A stretch of 64,000 nt of DNA, from positions 1 to 64,000 of the forward strand of contig NZ_MKVV01000014.1 of assembly GCF_001899645.1 (NCBI RefSeq), in the 5' to 3' direction. The notes beneath the pieces are model-generated. The model was not told the DNA's origin. It did no database searches and saw only the letters and a program-made list of their open reading frames with translations. Source of the DNA: Pseudonocardia sp. 73-21. Lineage in GTDB: Bacteria; Actinomycetota; Actinomycetes; Mycobacteriales; Pseudonocardiaceae. Shown here one piece after another: positions 27,026 through 34,964 of the stretch. Both the position numbers and the translations under genes were made by a program. The first letter of the stretch is position 1, and each line of letters opens with the position of its first letter.

Positions 27026-28195
27026 TCAGTCCCGGGGGTCGTCGGGGTCGAGGCCGTGCAACGGGAACACCGCGCGACGCGTCTCGAGCACGGCGGCGTC
27101 GACGCGGTCGGAGTCCTCCATCCACCGGGTGTGGGCGGTGTCGCGACCGTCGGTCATCGAGGTGGGCAGCTCCTGGCCGGTGAGCCCGGCCGTGTGCGCG
27201 ATCCAGCCGGCGGGCAGCGGCCGGTTCGGGTCGACGTCGCGGTCGAGCACCGTGGCGATGAGGTGGGTCCAGGAACGCGGGACCACCCGGAACAGCCCGT
27301 AGCCGCCGCCGCCGGTGGCCAGCCACTTGCCACCCGCCGAGCGCTCGGCCAGCTCGCGCAGCTCGTGGTAGATCGCCCGGTGGCCGTCGACCGAGAGTCC
27401 GAGATCCGCCAGCGGGTCCTCGGCGTGGGTGTCGGCGCCGCACTGCGTGACGAGGATCTGCGGCCGGAACGCCCCGACCAGCGACGGCACGACAGCGTCG
27501 AACGCGCGGAGCCACGCCGGATCGGCGGTGCCGGGCGGGAGCGGCACGTTCACGGCGTAGCCCTCCCCCTTCCCGCGGCCGTACTCCCCCGGCCAGCCGG
27601 TGCCGGGCCACAGCGTCATCGGGTGCTGGTGCAGCGAGATCGTGAGCACCCGGGGGTCGTCGTAGAAGGCGGCCTGCACGCCGTCACCGTGGTGCACGTC
27701 GACGTCGATGTAGGCGATGCGGTCGTAACCGTGGTCGAGCAGCCAGGAGATGGCGATCGCGCAGTCGTTGTAGACGCAGAACCCCGCGGCGCGGTCGGCC
27801 ATGGCGTGGTGCAGCCCGCCCGCGATGGTGACGGCGCGGTCGGCGCGACCCTCCGCGATCTCCCGGGCCGCGGCCAGCGACCCGCCGCAGACCAGGGCGC
27901 TCGCCTCGTGCATGCCGAGGAAGATCGGGTTGTCGTCGGTGCCGAGCCCGTGGCCCACGCCGAACGGGATCTCCGGCGCCGACTTGACCGCCGTCAGGTA
28001 CGACGGCACGTGGATGCGCTGGACCTCCTCGTCGGGCGCCTGGGTGGGCACCACCGGCTCGACGCCCTCCAGCACGCCCAGCTCGGTGGCCAGGCGCATC
28101 GTGAGGTCGAGGCGGACCGGGTCGAGCGGGTGGTCGTCGCCGAGGTCGTAGCGGAGGAACTCCGGCGTCCACACCACCGCCGCACGGGGAGTCAT
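27026..28195 (-). CDS. acuC: Acetoin utilisation protein AcuC, class I HDAC-like deacetylase
   Basis: 389 residues from the ATG at 28195. Zinc deacetylase hallmarks: the paired active-site histidines GGLHHAMADRAAGFCVYND, the metal ligands DVDVHHGDGVQAAFY, SLHQHP, QCGADTHAEDPL and GGGGYG. AcuC of Bacillus removes the acetyl group from acetyl-CoA synthetase and so restores its activity. The immediately downstream pat gene would encode the opposing acetyltransferase, making a compact on/off switch for an acyl-CoA synthetase; the Acs-like gene at 18872 is a candidate target. A deacetylase for acetoin-related small molecules is a less likely alternative. Confidence 0.93.
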   Translation of the reverse strand: MTPRAAVVWTPEFLRYDLGDDHPLDPVRLDLTMRLATELGVLEGVEPVVPTQAPDEEVQRIHVPSYLTAVKSAPEIPFGVGHGLGTDDNPIFLGMHEASALVCGGSLAAAREIAEGRADRAVTIAGGLHHAMADRAAGFCVYNDCAIAISWLLDHGYDRIAYIDVDVHHGDGVQAAFYDDPRVLTISLHQHPMTLWPGTGWPGEYGRGKGEGYAVNVPLPPGTADPAWLRAFDAVVPSLVGAFRPQILVTQCGADTHAEDPLADLGLSVDGHRAIYHELRELAERSAGGKWLATGGGGYGLFRVVPRSWTHLIATVLDRDVDPNRPLPAGWIAHTAGLTGQELPTSMTDGRDTAHTRWMEDSDRVDAAVLETRRAVFPLHGLDPDDPRD

Positions 28196-28208
28196 GACCG
28201 CGACGGTG

Positions 28209-29072
28209 TCACGGTTGGGCCCCGATGGCGACAGGGCGGGCGGGATCGGCCGACCAGTTCGACCACGAGCCGACGTAGAGCGCGACCGGCTGCTCCGGCG
28301 GGCGGAGACCGGCTCGCTCGGCACCGAGCACGAGCGCCGCGGCCGTGACACCGGATCCGCAGTAGGCCGCGATCGGGCCGTCGCCGGCGCCTTCCTGCTC
28401 GAACCGCTCCGCCAACGCCTCCGGAGGGAGCCAGAACCCGTCGGATCCCACGAGATCCGCGGTGGGGATGTTGTGGGCGCCGGGGATGTGCCCGGCGCGG
28501 GGGTCCACCGGTTCGGTCTCGCCGCGGTAGCGCGCTCCGGCGCGGGCGTCGAGCAGCAGCCCGGAACCGGCGAGTGCCGCCGCGCCGTCGGCGTCGAGCA
28601 CCGGCATGCCGCCGGGTCGGACGGTGACGTCACCGGCGACCGGCCGCGAGGGCTCGGCCGTGGTGGGCCGACCCTGCGCCACCCAGGCCGCCCATCCCCC
28701 GTCGAGCACCGCGACCCGGTCGGCCGGGAACCCGGCCCACCGCAGCAGCCACCACGCCCGCGCCGCGATGGAGCCGTTGCCGTCGTCGTGGGCCACCACC
28801 GTGGACCCGCCGCGCACCCCGGCCCGGCGGAGCACCTCCTGCAGCTGCTGCGGGTCGGGCAGCGGATGCCGTCCCCCGGCACCCGGGGCGCCCGCCAGCT
28901 CGGTGTCGAGGTCGACGAAGACCGCGCCGGGGATGTGGCCGGCGTCGTGGTCGGGGCGTCCCGGGGGACCGCCGAGGCGGTACCGGACGTCGATCACGAC
29001 GGGGACGTCGGGCCCGGCCAGGGCGGCCTGCAGGTCGGACGGCGTGACGAGCGGGGTGGGAAGTGCAATCAC
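28209..29072 (-). CDS. Two-domain rhodanese sulfurtransferase (3-mercaptopyruvate/thiosulfate type)
   Basis: 287 residues from the GTG at 29072; the open frame reading further upstream is antisense to other genes. It has two rhodanese modules: the inactive N-terminal one (VVIDVRYRLGG, GHIPGAVFVDLDTEL, GGSTVVAHDDGNGSIAARAWWLL) and the active C-terminal one (LLDARAGARYRGE, GHIPGAHNIPT). The catalytic loop CGSGVTAAAL matches the CG(S/T)GVT loop of 3-mercaptopyruvate sulfurtransferases. It moves sulfane sulfur to thiophilic acceptors. It is divergent from ideR and upstream of acuC with a 13-nt gap, so it may lead the acuC-pat transcript. Confidence 0.9.
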   Translation of the reverse strand: MIALPTPLVTPSDLQAALAGPDVPVVIDVRYRLGGPPGRPDHDAGHIPGAVFVDLDTELAGAPGAGGRHPLPDPQQLQEVLRRAGVRGGSTVVAHDDGNGSIAARAWWLLRWAGFPADRVAVLDGGWAAWVAQGRPTTAEPSRPVAGDVTVRPGGMPVLDADGAAALAGSGLLLDARAGARYRGETEPVDPRAGHIPGAHNIPTADLVGSDGFWLPPEALAERFEQEGAGDGPIAAYCGSGVTAAALVLGAERAGLRPPEQPVALYVGSWSNWSADPARPVAIGAQP

Positions 29073-29153
29073 CTGGTCATCCTGCCCGGGATGGGATGAG
29101 CTGCGCGACGTGTTGCCCGGATAGGATGGACCCTTGACGGAAGGGCTGTGCGC

Positions 29154-29870
29154 GTGAATGACCTCATCGACACGACCGAGATGTACCTCCGGACGATCTA
29201 CGAGCTCGAGGAGGAGGGCGTCACGCCCCTGCGCGCACGGATCGCCGAGCGGCTGGGGCAGAGCGGCCCGACCGTGAGCCAGACCGTCGCGCGCATGGAA
29301 CGTGACGGCCTGCTGGTGGTGGCGGGCGACCGCCACCTGGAGCTCACCGACGACGGCCGCAACCGGGCCGTGGCCGTGATGCGCAAGCACCGTCTGGCCG
29401 AGCGCCTGCTCACCGACGTGATCGGGCTGGAGTGGGAGCTCGTGCACGCGGAGGCCTGCCGCTGGGAGCACGTGATGAGCGACGCCGTGGAGCGCAAGCT
29501 CGTGCAGCTGCTCGACAACCCCACGATCTCGCCCTACGGCAACCCGATCCCCGGGCTCGACGAGCTCGCCCGGCTGCCCGAGACGGCGCGCGGGATCTCG
29601 ACGCCGCCGTCGCTGGAGATCGGGCTGCAGCGGCTCGACGAGTTCGCCCGCCGGGGCGGCGGCCTCGTGGAGGTGCGCCGCATCGCCGAGCACGTGCAGG
29701 TCGACGCCGACCTCATGGCCGAGCTCAAGTCGGCGGGCGTCGTGCCCGGCGAGGAGGTGGACGTGCAGGCCATCGCCCGCTTCGGCGACGCGGTGCCGGT
29801 GAAGGCCGGCGGTGCCGACTCGTCGGTGGCCCCGCTGATCGCCCACGCGGTGCTCGTCCGGGCTCGCTGA
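29154..29870 (+). CDS. ideR: Iron-dependent repressor IdeR/DtxR
   Basis: 238 residues from the GTG at 29154, preceded by GGAAGGG at good distance; a GTG 6 nt earlier is too close to that site. The start [20 protein letters not shown] lines up with mycobacterial IdeR. The DNA-binding helix-turn-helix is [20 protein letters not shown]. Fe2+-site residues are present: Met in DTTEMYL; His/Glu in KHRLAERLL; His, Cys, Glu and His in [13 protein letters not shown]-terminal SH3-like domain follows. It represses iron uptake genes and is a global iron regulator. galE directly follows, as dtxR-galE in corynebacteria. A TAGGAT hexamer about 30 nt upstream is a plausible -10 box. Confidence 0.96.
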   Translation: MNDLIDTTEMYLRTIYELEEEGVTPLRARIAERLGQSGPTVSQTVARMERDGLLVVAGDRHLELTDDGRNRAVAVMRKHRLAERLLTDVIGLEWELVHAEACRWEHVMSDAVERKLVQLLDNPTISPYGNPIPGLDELARLPETARGISTPPSLEIGLQRLDEFARRGGGLVEVRRIAEHVQVDADLMAELKSAGVVPGEEVDVQAIARFGDAVPVKAGGADSSVAPLIAHAVLVRAR

Positions 29871-29924
29871 GGTCACGCCCACGGGCCGTGAGACGGTGGG
29901 GCCCACCATCCGAGGAGGACCACC

Positions 29925-30887
29925 GTGAAGTTGCTCGTGACCGGCGGAGCCGGCTACGTCGGGAGCGTCTGCGCCGCCCACCTGCTGGAGGCCGGGCACG
30001 AGGTGACCGTGCTGGACGACCTGTCCACCGGCCACGCCGACGCGGTGCCCGACGGAGCCCAGTTCGTGAAGGCGGACCTGGCCGAGGCCGCCGACGACCT
30101 GCTCGGCGACGGCTTCGACGGCGTGCTGCACTTCGCGGCGAAGTCGCTGGTGGGCGAATCGGTGGAGCACCCCGAGCTGTACTGGCAGGGCAACGTGGTG
30201 ACCTCCCTGCGGCTGCTGGAGGCCATCCGCAAGAACGGCACCCCGCGGCTGGTGTTCTCCTCCACCGCCGCCACCTACGGCCAGCCCGAGGAGGTGCCGA
30301 TCCGGGAGACCTCCCCCACCCTGCCCACCAACCCCTACGGGGCCAGCAAGCTCGCGATCGACCACATGATCACCTCCTACGCCGACGCGCACGGGCTGGC
30401 CGCGGTGAGCCTGCGGTACTTCAACGTGGCCGGGGCCCACGGGCGCTTCGGGGAGCGGCACGCCGTGGAGACCCACCTGATCCCGATCGTGCTGCAGGTG
30501 GCCGCGGGCACGCGGGAGTCGGTGGCCGTCTACGGCGACGACTGGCCGACCGCCGACGGCACCTGCGTGCGCGACTACATCCACGTGGACGACCTCGCCG
30601 CCGCCCACCTGCTCGCCGTGACCCAGGCCCGGCCGGGCACGCACGCCGTGTACAACCTGGGCTCCGGCCAGGGCTTCTCGGTGCGCGAGGTGATCGAGGC
30701 CTGCCGCACGGTGACCGGCCACCCGATCCCCGCCGTGACCGCGCCCCGCCGCGCCGGCGACCCGGCCGTGCTGATCGCCTCCAGCGAGGCCGCGCAGCGC
30801 AACCTCGGCTGGACCCCCGAGCGCACCGACATCGCCACCATCGTGGGCGACGCGTGGCGGTTCGCCCAGGAGCGCCACGCCGGCTGA
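29925..30887 (+). CDS. galE: UDP-glucose 4-epimerase
   Basis: 320 residues from a GTG preceded by GAGGAGGACC. It is an extended short-chain dehydrogenase: the NAD-binding [27 protein letters not shown], the catalytic serine region FSSTAATYG and the YxxxK motif in [15 protein letters not shown], then [15 protein letters not shown] and the C-terminal [16 protein letters not shown]. It interconverts UDP-glucose and UDP-galactose for cell-envelope galactan. It is 54 nt downstream of ideR and probably in the same transcript. The 3' end nearly touches the convergent DUF4192 gene. Confidence 0.94.
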   Translation: MKLLVTGGAGYVGSVCAAHLLEAGHEVTVLDDLSTGHADAVPDGAQFVKADLAEAADDLLGDGFDGVLHFAAKSLVGESVEHPELYWQGNVVTSLRLLEAIRKNGTPRLVFSSTAATYGQPEEVPIRETSPTLPTNPYGASKLAIDHMITSYADAHGLAAVSLRYFNVAGAHGRFGERHAVETHLIPIVLQVAAGTRESVAVYGDDWPTADGTCVRDYIHVDDLAAAHLLAVTQARPGTHAVYNLGSGQGFSVREVIEACRTVTGHPIPAVTAPRRAGDPAVLIASSEAAQRNLGWTPERTDIATIVGDAWRFAQERHAG

Positions 30888-30892
30888 ACGGT

Positions 30893-31957
30893 TCATCCCG
30901 CGCTCCCCACGCAGACGTCCTCCGCCCCGATGCAGTCCCGGAACACGCCCGGCCGGATGCCGGCGTCGGCCACCTGGCGCAGCAGCCCGGTGAGGCGGTG
31001 GCCGGGCCAGGCCCGTTCGGCGCGGTCGAGGGCGACATGGGCCAGCGCGCCGTCGCCGCGCAGCAGCGCCGACACCGCCAGCAGGGCCGCGGGCTCGGCG
31101 GCCTCGGGATCGGGCGTCTCGCGGCACAGCGCCGCCCACAGGTGCTCGGCCGCGGCGGCCATCGGTCCGGCTCCGCGCAGCATCGCGGCGTCACGCACCC
31201 GCACGTCGGACAGGGCCGCGGCCAGCGCCACCACCTGCTCGTCGTCGAGGACGAGCCGGCCCGCCGCCGCGTCGCGGAGTGCGGCGTCGACCGCGGCCAG
31301 CGCGGCGGTGCGGTCCGGCAGGACGGCCGCGTCATCGACGATCATGGCCTCCCGCCGGGCCAGGCGGGCACCGTCGGCGGCCGCGACCTGGTGCTCCAGA
31401 TCGGCCCGGTCGGCCCGGGCCACCGCACCCCGCGCCACCGCCGCGGCGGCGAAGGCCGTGGCGGCCGGGTCGGGCACCAGGCCACCGCAGCACGCCGGAT
31501 CGTCGAAGCAGCTCCAGCGCGCCCCGGCGGTGGCGGACTCGGCCCACATCACGGTGTGGACGTCCAGGCCGCGCGAGCCGAGGTGGTCGACGACGTGGTC
31601 GACCAGAGCACGGGCCGGTGGATCCGCTCCCGCGGACAGGACGACCACCGCGGCCCCGGCCGGGTCGTCGAGCATCAGGCTTGCCACCACGGCTTCGGCC
31701 ACCGCGCCGACGTCGTCGGGTGGAGGAAGGTCGACGCGCACGGTGAGACCCAACCGGCGGCCGCTGCTGCCTCCGGTGGCCACGAGGACCAGCGACTCGC
31801 GAGGATGGAAGCCGAGCAGGTACGGCAGCGCCGCGACGAGCTCGGCCGGCTCGCCGATGCGCAGTGGATCGACCTGCGGGGGATCGATGGGCGGGGGATC
31901 GATGGGCGGGGGATCGATGGGCGGGGGATCGATGGGCCGGGGATCGGTGGTTCGCAT
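30893..31957 (-). CDS. DUF4192-family protein with an N-terminal Pro-Pro-Ile-Asp repeat
   Basis: 354 residues from the ATG at 31957. The family start appears as LRIGEPAELVAALPYLLGFHPRESLVLV, which is characteristic of DUF4192; the rest is alanine-rich and helical with no catalytic motif I can name. The first 25 or so residues are five tandem pentapeptides of the type IDPPP, encoded by 15-bp DNA repeats (31866-31940), likely disordered. It is conserved between ideR and sthA in mycobacteria (the Rv2712c position), so it is an old neighbour. Function is unknown. Confidence 0.82.
   Translation of the reverse strand: MRTTDPRPIDPPPIDPPPIDPPPIDPPQVDPLRIGEPAELVAALPYLLGFHPRESLVLVATGGSSGRRLGLTVRVDLPPPDDVGAVAEAVVASLMLDDPAGAAVVVLSAGADPPARALVDHVVDHLGSRGLDVHTVMWAESATAGARWSCFDDPACCGGLVPDPAATAFAAAAVARGAVARADRADLEHQVAAADGARLARREAMIVDDAAVLPDRTAALAAVDAALRDAAAGRLVLDDEQVVALAAALSDVRVRDAAMLRGAGPMAAAAEHLWAALCRETPDPEAAEPAALLAVSALLRGDGALAHVALDRAERAWPGHRLTGLLRQVADAGIRPGVFRDCIGAEDVCVGSAG
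31866..31940. repeat. 15-bp tandem repeat inside the DUF4192 gene
   Basis: Unit GGATCGATGGGCGGG, three identical copies at 31881-31925, one copy with one change (31926-31940) and a diverged copy at 31866-31880. It keeps the reading frame and encodes pentapeptides. Near-identity suggests recent expansion, so copy number may vary between strains. Confidence 0.95.
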
Positions 31958-32201
31958 GCCCAGAGGCTGCGTCGGTCCGGCGGCGCGGCGCCACCGTTGC
32001 ACCGTTCGGGTGTGGACAACCGGCCCGGAACCGGCGTCCGGGAGCGCGATGGGGACAACCGGAGACCCGGACGTCGCCGAGACCCCGTCCTGTCGTCGTT
32101 GACTGTTAGCGTGCGCGCCTTGCCGTGCGGCCCCCGGCCCGCGACGCTGACCGGGGCGGAGGACGGCCGACCGGTCGTCCGGCACGCACGAAGGGGCGCC
32201 G

Positions 32202-33608
32202 ATGTACGACTACGACCTGCTGGTGATCGGCTCGGGACCGGGCGGCCAGAAGGCCGCGATCGCCGCGGCCAAGCTGGGTAAGCGGGTGTGCGTCGCCGAG
32301 CGGCGCAACATGATGGGGGGCGTCTGCGTCAACACGGGCACGATCCCGTCGAAGACGCTGCGCGAGGCAGTGCTCTACCTCACCGGCTTCGCCCAGCGCG
32401 ACATGTACGGCGCCAGCTACCGCGTGAAGTCCGAGATCACCATCGCCGACCTGCTCGCGCGCACCGCGCACGTCGTCGGGCGGGAGGTGGAGGTGATCCG
32501 CAACCAGCTGCTGCGCAACCACGTCGACATCCTGGGCGGCACGGCCCGGTTCGTGGACGAGCACACCGTCGCCGTGGAGGGCGACACCCGCGGCGACCAC
32601 AACACGGTCACGGCGGAGAACATCGTCATCGCCACAGGCACCAGGCCGGCGCGGCCGGCCGAGGTCGAGTTCGACGAGAACCACGTGATGGACTCCGACG
32701 GCGTGCTCGGGATGCAGCGCGTCCCGAGCTCCCTGGTGGTGGTCGGCGCGGGTGTGATCGGCATCGAGTACGCGTCGATGTTCTCCGCGCTCGGCACGCG
32801 GGTCACCGTGGTGGAGAAGCAGCCGCAGATGCTGGGGTTCTGCGACCCCGAGGTCGTCGAGTCGCTGAAGTTCCACCTGCGCGACCAGGCCGTCACCTTC
32901 CGGTTCGGCGAGGAGGTGGAGAAGGTCGAGATCACCTCGAAGGGCACGGTCACGAGCCTGGCCAGCGGCAAGCGCATCGCCGCCGACATGGTGATGTACT
33001 CGGCCGGGCGTCAGGGCGTCACCGACGAGCTCGACCTGGAGAAGGCCGGGTTGTCGGCGGACAGGCGCGGGCGCATCACCGTCGACAAGCAGTACCGCAC
33101 CGAGGTGCCGCACATCTTCGCGGTCGGCGACGTGATCGGTTTCCCGGCTCTGGCCGCCACGAGCATGGACCAGGGGCGGCTCGCGGCCTACCACGCGTTC
33201 GGTGAACCGGCCCGTGAGCTGCAGGAACTGCAGCCGATCGGCATCTACACGGTCCCGGAGATCTCCTACTGCGGGAAGACCGAGGCCGAGCTGACCATGG
33301 GTTCGGTGCCCTACGAGGTGGGCATGTCGCGCTACCGGGAGCTCGCGCGCGGCGCGATCGTCGGCGACTCCTACGGCATGCTCAAGCTCCTGGTGTCGAC
33401 GACCGACCGCACGCTGCTCGGGGTGCACGTGTTCGGCACCAACGCCACCGACCTGGTGCACATCGGTCAGGCGATCATGGGGTGCGGCGGCACCGTCGAC
33501 TACCTCGTGGACACCGTGCTCAACTACCCGACGCTGTCGGAGGCGTACAAGGTGGCCGCACTCGACGTCACCAACAAGATGCGGGCGCTGGAGGCGTTCG
33601 AGCAGTAG
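32202..33608 (+). CDS. sthA: Soluble pyridine nucleotide transhydrogenase
   Basis: 468 residues, the mycobacterial length, from an ATG preceded by GAAGGGGCGCCG. It is a flavoprotein of the disulfide-reductase fold: FAD-binding [18 protein letters not shown], a second dinucleotide site [16 protein letters not shown] and the late FAD motif [16 protein letters not shown]. The redox-active CxxxxC of this fold is altered: the region reads [15 protein letters not shown], so only one cysteine remains, as in known SthA proteins. It moves hydride between NADPH and NAD+. It follows ideR/galE/DUF4192 in the same order as mycobacterial Rv2711-Rv2713. Confidence 0.94.
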   Translation: MYDYDLLVIGSGPGGQKAAIAAAKLGKRVCVAERRNMMGGVCVNTGTIPSKTLREAVLYLTGFAQRDMYGASYRVKSEITIADLLARTAHVVGREVEVIRNQLLRNHVDILGGTARFVDEHTVAVEGDTRGDHNTVTAENIVIATGTRPARPAEVEFDENHVMDSDGVLGMQRVPSSLVVVGAGVIGIEYASMFSALGTRVTVVEKQPQMLGFCDPEVVESLKFHLRDQAVTFRFGEEVEKVEITSKGTVTSLASGKRIAADMVMYSAGRQGVTDELDLEKAGLSADRRGRITVDKQYRTEVPHIFAVGDVIGFPALAATSMDQGRLAAYHAFGEPARELQELQPIGIYTVPEISYCGKTEAELTMGSVPYEVGMSRYRELARGAIVGDSYGMLKLLVSTTDRTLLGVHVFGTNATDLVHIGQAIMGCGGTVDYLVDTVLNYPTLSEAYKVAALDVTNKMRALEAFEQ

Positions 33609-33660
33609 CACATCGACGCGACGAGACCGGGGCCGGAGCAGGGCCGCGGCACATGACGGT

Positions 33661-33677
33661 GCCCGCCGTCGGCGGGC
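33661..33677. terminator. Hairpin between sthA and the M23 peptidase gene
   Basis: GCCCGCC (33661-33667), loop GTC, GGCGGGC (33671-33677): a 7-bp perfect GC stem in the gap between two convergent genes. Confidence 0.6.
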
Positions 33678-33684
33678 GGGAAGA

Positions 33685-34533
33685 TCAGTACCTGATTCCG
33701 TGCTGGTCCAGCCACGGGCGCGGGTCCACGTACACGCCGCCGATCATGACGCCGACGTGCAGGTGGGGGCCGGTGGACTCGCCGCGGTTGCCCACCTCGG
33801 CGATCTCGTCCCCGGCCTGCACCTTCTCGCCGACGGTGACGAGCGAGCGGTTGATGTGGCCGTAGACGGTGATGGTGCCGTCGGCGTGCTGCAGGCGCAC
33901 CCACAGGCCGAACCCGCTGGCGGGACCGGAACTGATCACGGTGCCGGCCAGCGGGGCGTGGATCGGGGTGCCGATGGGGGCGGCGATGTCGAGGCCCTGG
34001 TGGACGGTGCCCCAGCGGCCGCCGAAGCCGGAGGTGACCTGCCCGACGACCATCTCGACACCGGCGGCGAGGGCGGCCGCCTTCGCCGCCGCGGCCTGCG
34101 TCGCGGCGTCGGCACGGGCCTTGTCGGCGGCCGCGGCGGCCTGCGCCGCCTCCTGCAGGCCGGCGGCCTTGACGAGCGCGGCCGCGTCGGCCACGACCGG
34201 CGTGGCTGGGGTGACGGGCCCGACGGCGGCCCGGGCCTCGTCCACGGGCACCGGGACGTCCACGGGGGCGGTCGGCGCGGCGGGCGTACCCAGGAACTCC
34301 TCGACGCCCAGCCGCAGGACGTTGGCGCCGTCGGACGCAGCGGGAAGGGCGGCGCCGAGGGCCTGCTGGCCGGCCGCGGCGAGCGCGCCACCGGCGACGA
34401 CCGTGGCGACGAAGCGCGCCGTCGTGGACGGGGTGACGGTGAGCCGGGCGCCACCGACCCCCGCTGTCGCCGTGGCGAGCAGCGGGGGCCCGAGGTGAGC
34501 GCGCCGGCGCTGGGGGGAGCGGTGCCGGGACAC
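33685..34533 (-). CDS. M23-family (LytM) metallopeptidase, exported
   Basis: 282 residues from the GTG at 34533, preceded by GAAGGA at 6 nt. The first 60 residues contain a basic start (SRHRSPQRRRAH) and a hydrophobic stretch (ARFVATVVAGGALAAAG), a likely signal or anchor. An alanine-rich, probably coiled linker (about 120-160) leads to the M23 domain. Zinc and catalytic residues are visible in VHQGLDIAAP, VYGHINRS and GPHLHVGV. All key residues are present, so it should be an active peptidoglycan endopeptidase. It is convergent with sthA and has an unusually long upstream gap (34534-34964). Confidence 0.9.
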   Translation of the reverse strand: MSRHRSPQRRRAHLGPPLLATATAGVGGARLTVTPSTTARFVATVVAGGALAAAGQQALGAALPAASDGANVLRLGVEEFLGTPAAPTAPVDVPVPVDEARAAVGPVTPATPVVADAAALVKAAGLQEAAQAAAAADKARADAATQAAAAKAAALAAGVEMVVGQVTSGFGGRWGTVHQGLDIAAPIGTPIHAPLAGTVISSGPASGFGLWVRLQHADGTITVYGHINRSLVTVGEKVQAGDEIAEVGNRGESTGPHLHVGVMIGGVYVDPRPWLDQHGIRY

Positions 34534-34964
34534 TACCTATCCTTCCGGATCTCGCGGCCCGGGCGGACGTCCCGTCGGGGGTTCGGGCGGACTGCCGGGG
34601 GAGCAGTCCGTGTCCGGTCTGTGACCAGGCCGTTATCGATCCGGGCACGACGTTAACCGCTGACCGGCCGGAAGTTGTCACAGCGCAGCGTCACTGAGGC
34701 CGCCGGACACGGCGACGCGGCGAGCGGGACAGGCGGCGTTTCCCGCCCGACACGCCAACCGAAGGGGCGCCGTTCACCGCAGGTTCAGGCCCTCTCCCCC
34801 ACCCACGGTCACGCTGCGTCGCTGCTCACAGCCGTCTGCGACATCCACCGGCGAACGGAGCAGCGCTTCCGGTCGGTCACCGCGCCCACCGTCGCCCGGT
34901 GGTGCGATCGGGAAGATCAGGATCTGCCGGAGAGTCGACCGTCAAGCGGGGCTCGAGGACCGCT
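34534..34964. other. 431-bp gap with nested inverted repeats upstream of the M23 gene
   Basis: No credible gene was found here. An outer inverted repeat TGACCGGCCGGAAG (34661-34674) / CTTCCGGTCGGTCA (34866-34879) has one mismatch in 14. Inside it lies CGCAGCGTCAC (34684-34694) / GTCACGCTGCG (34808-34818) with one mismatch in 11. Together they could fold a roughly 220-nt RNA upstream of the peptidase gene. A GTTAAC...TAACGG pair around 34636-34656 (minus strand) may be promoter-like. A c-di-AMP riboswitch was considered but its core was not convincing. Confidence 0.4.

Noticed and set aside
34640-34900. c-di-AMP (ydaO-type) riboswitch upstream of the M23 gene
   Set aside because: The gene type and long leader fit, but the conserved core pieces of that aptamer were not convincingly found on the minus strand; reported only as a structured gap.
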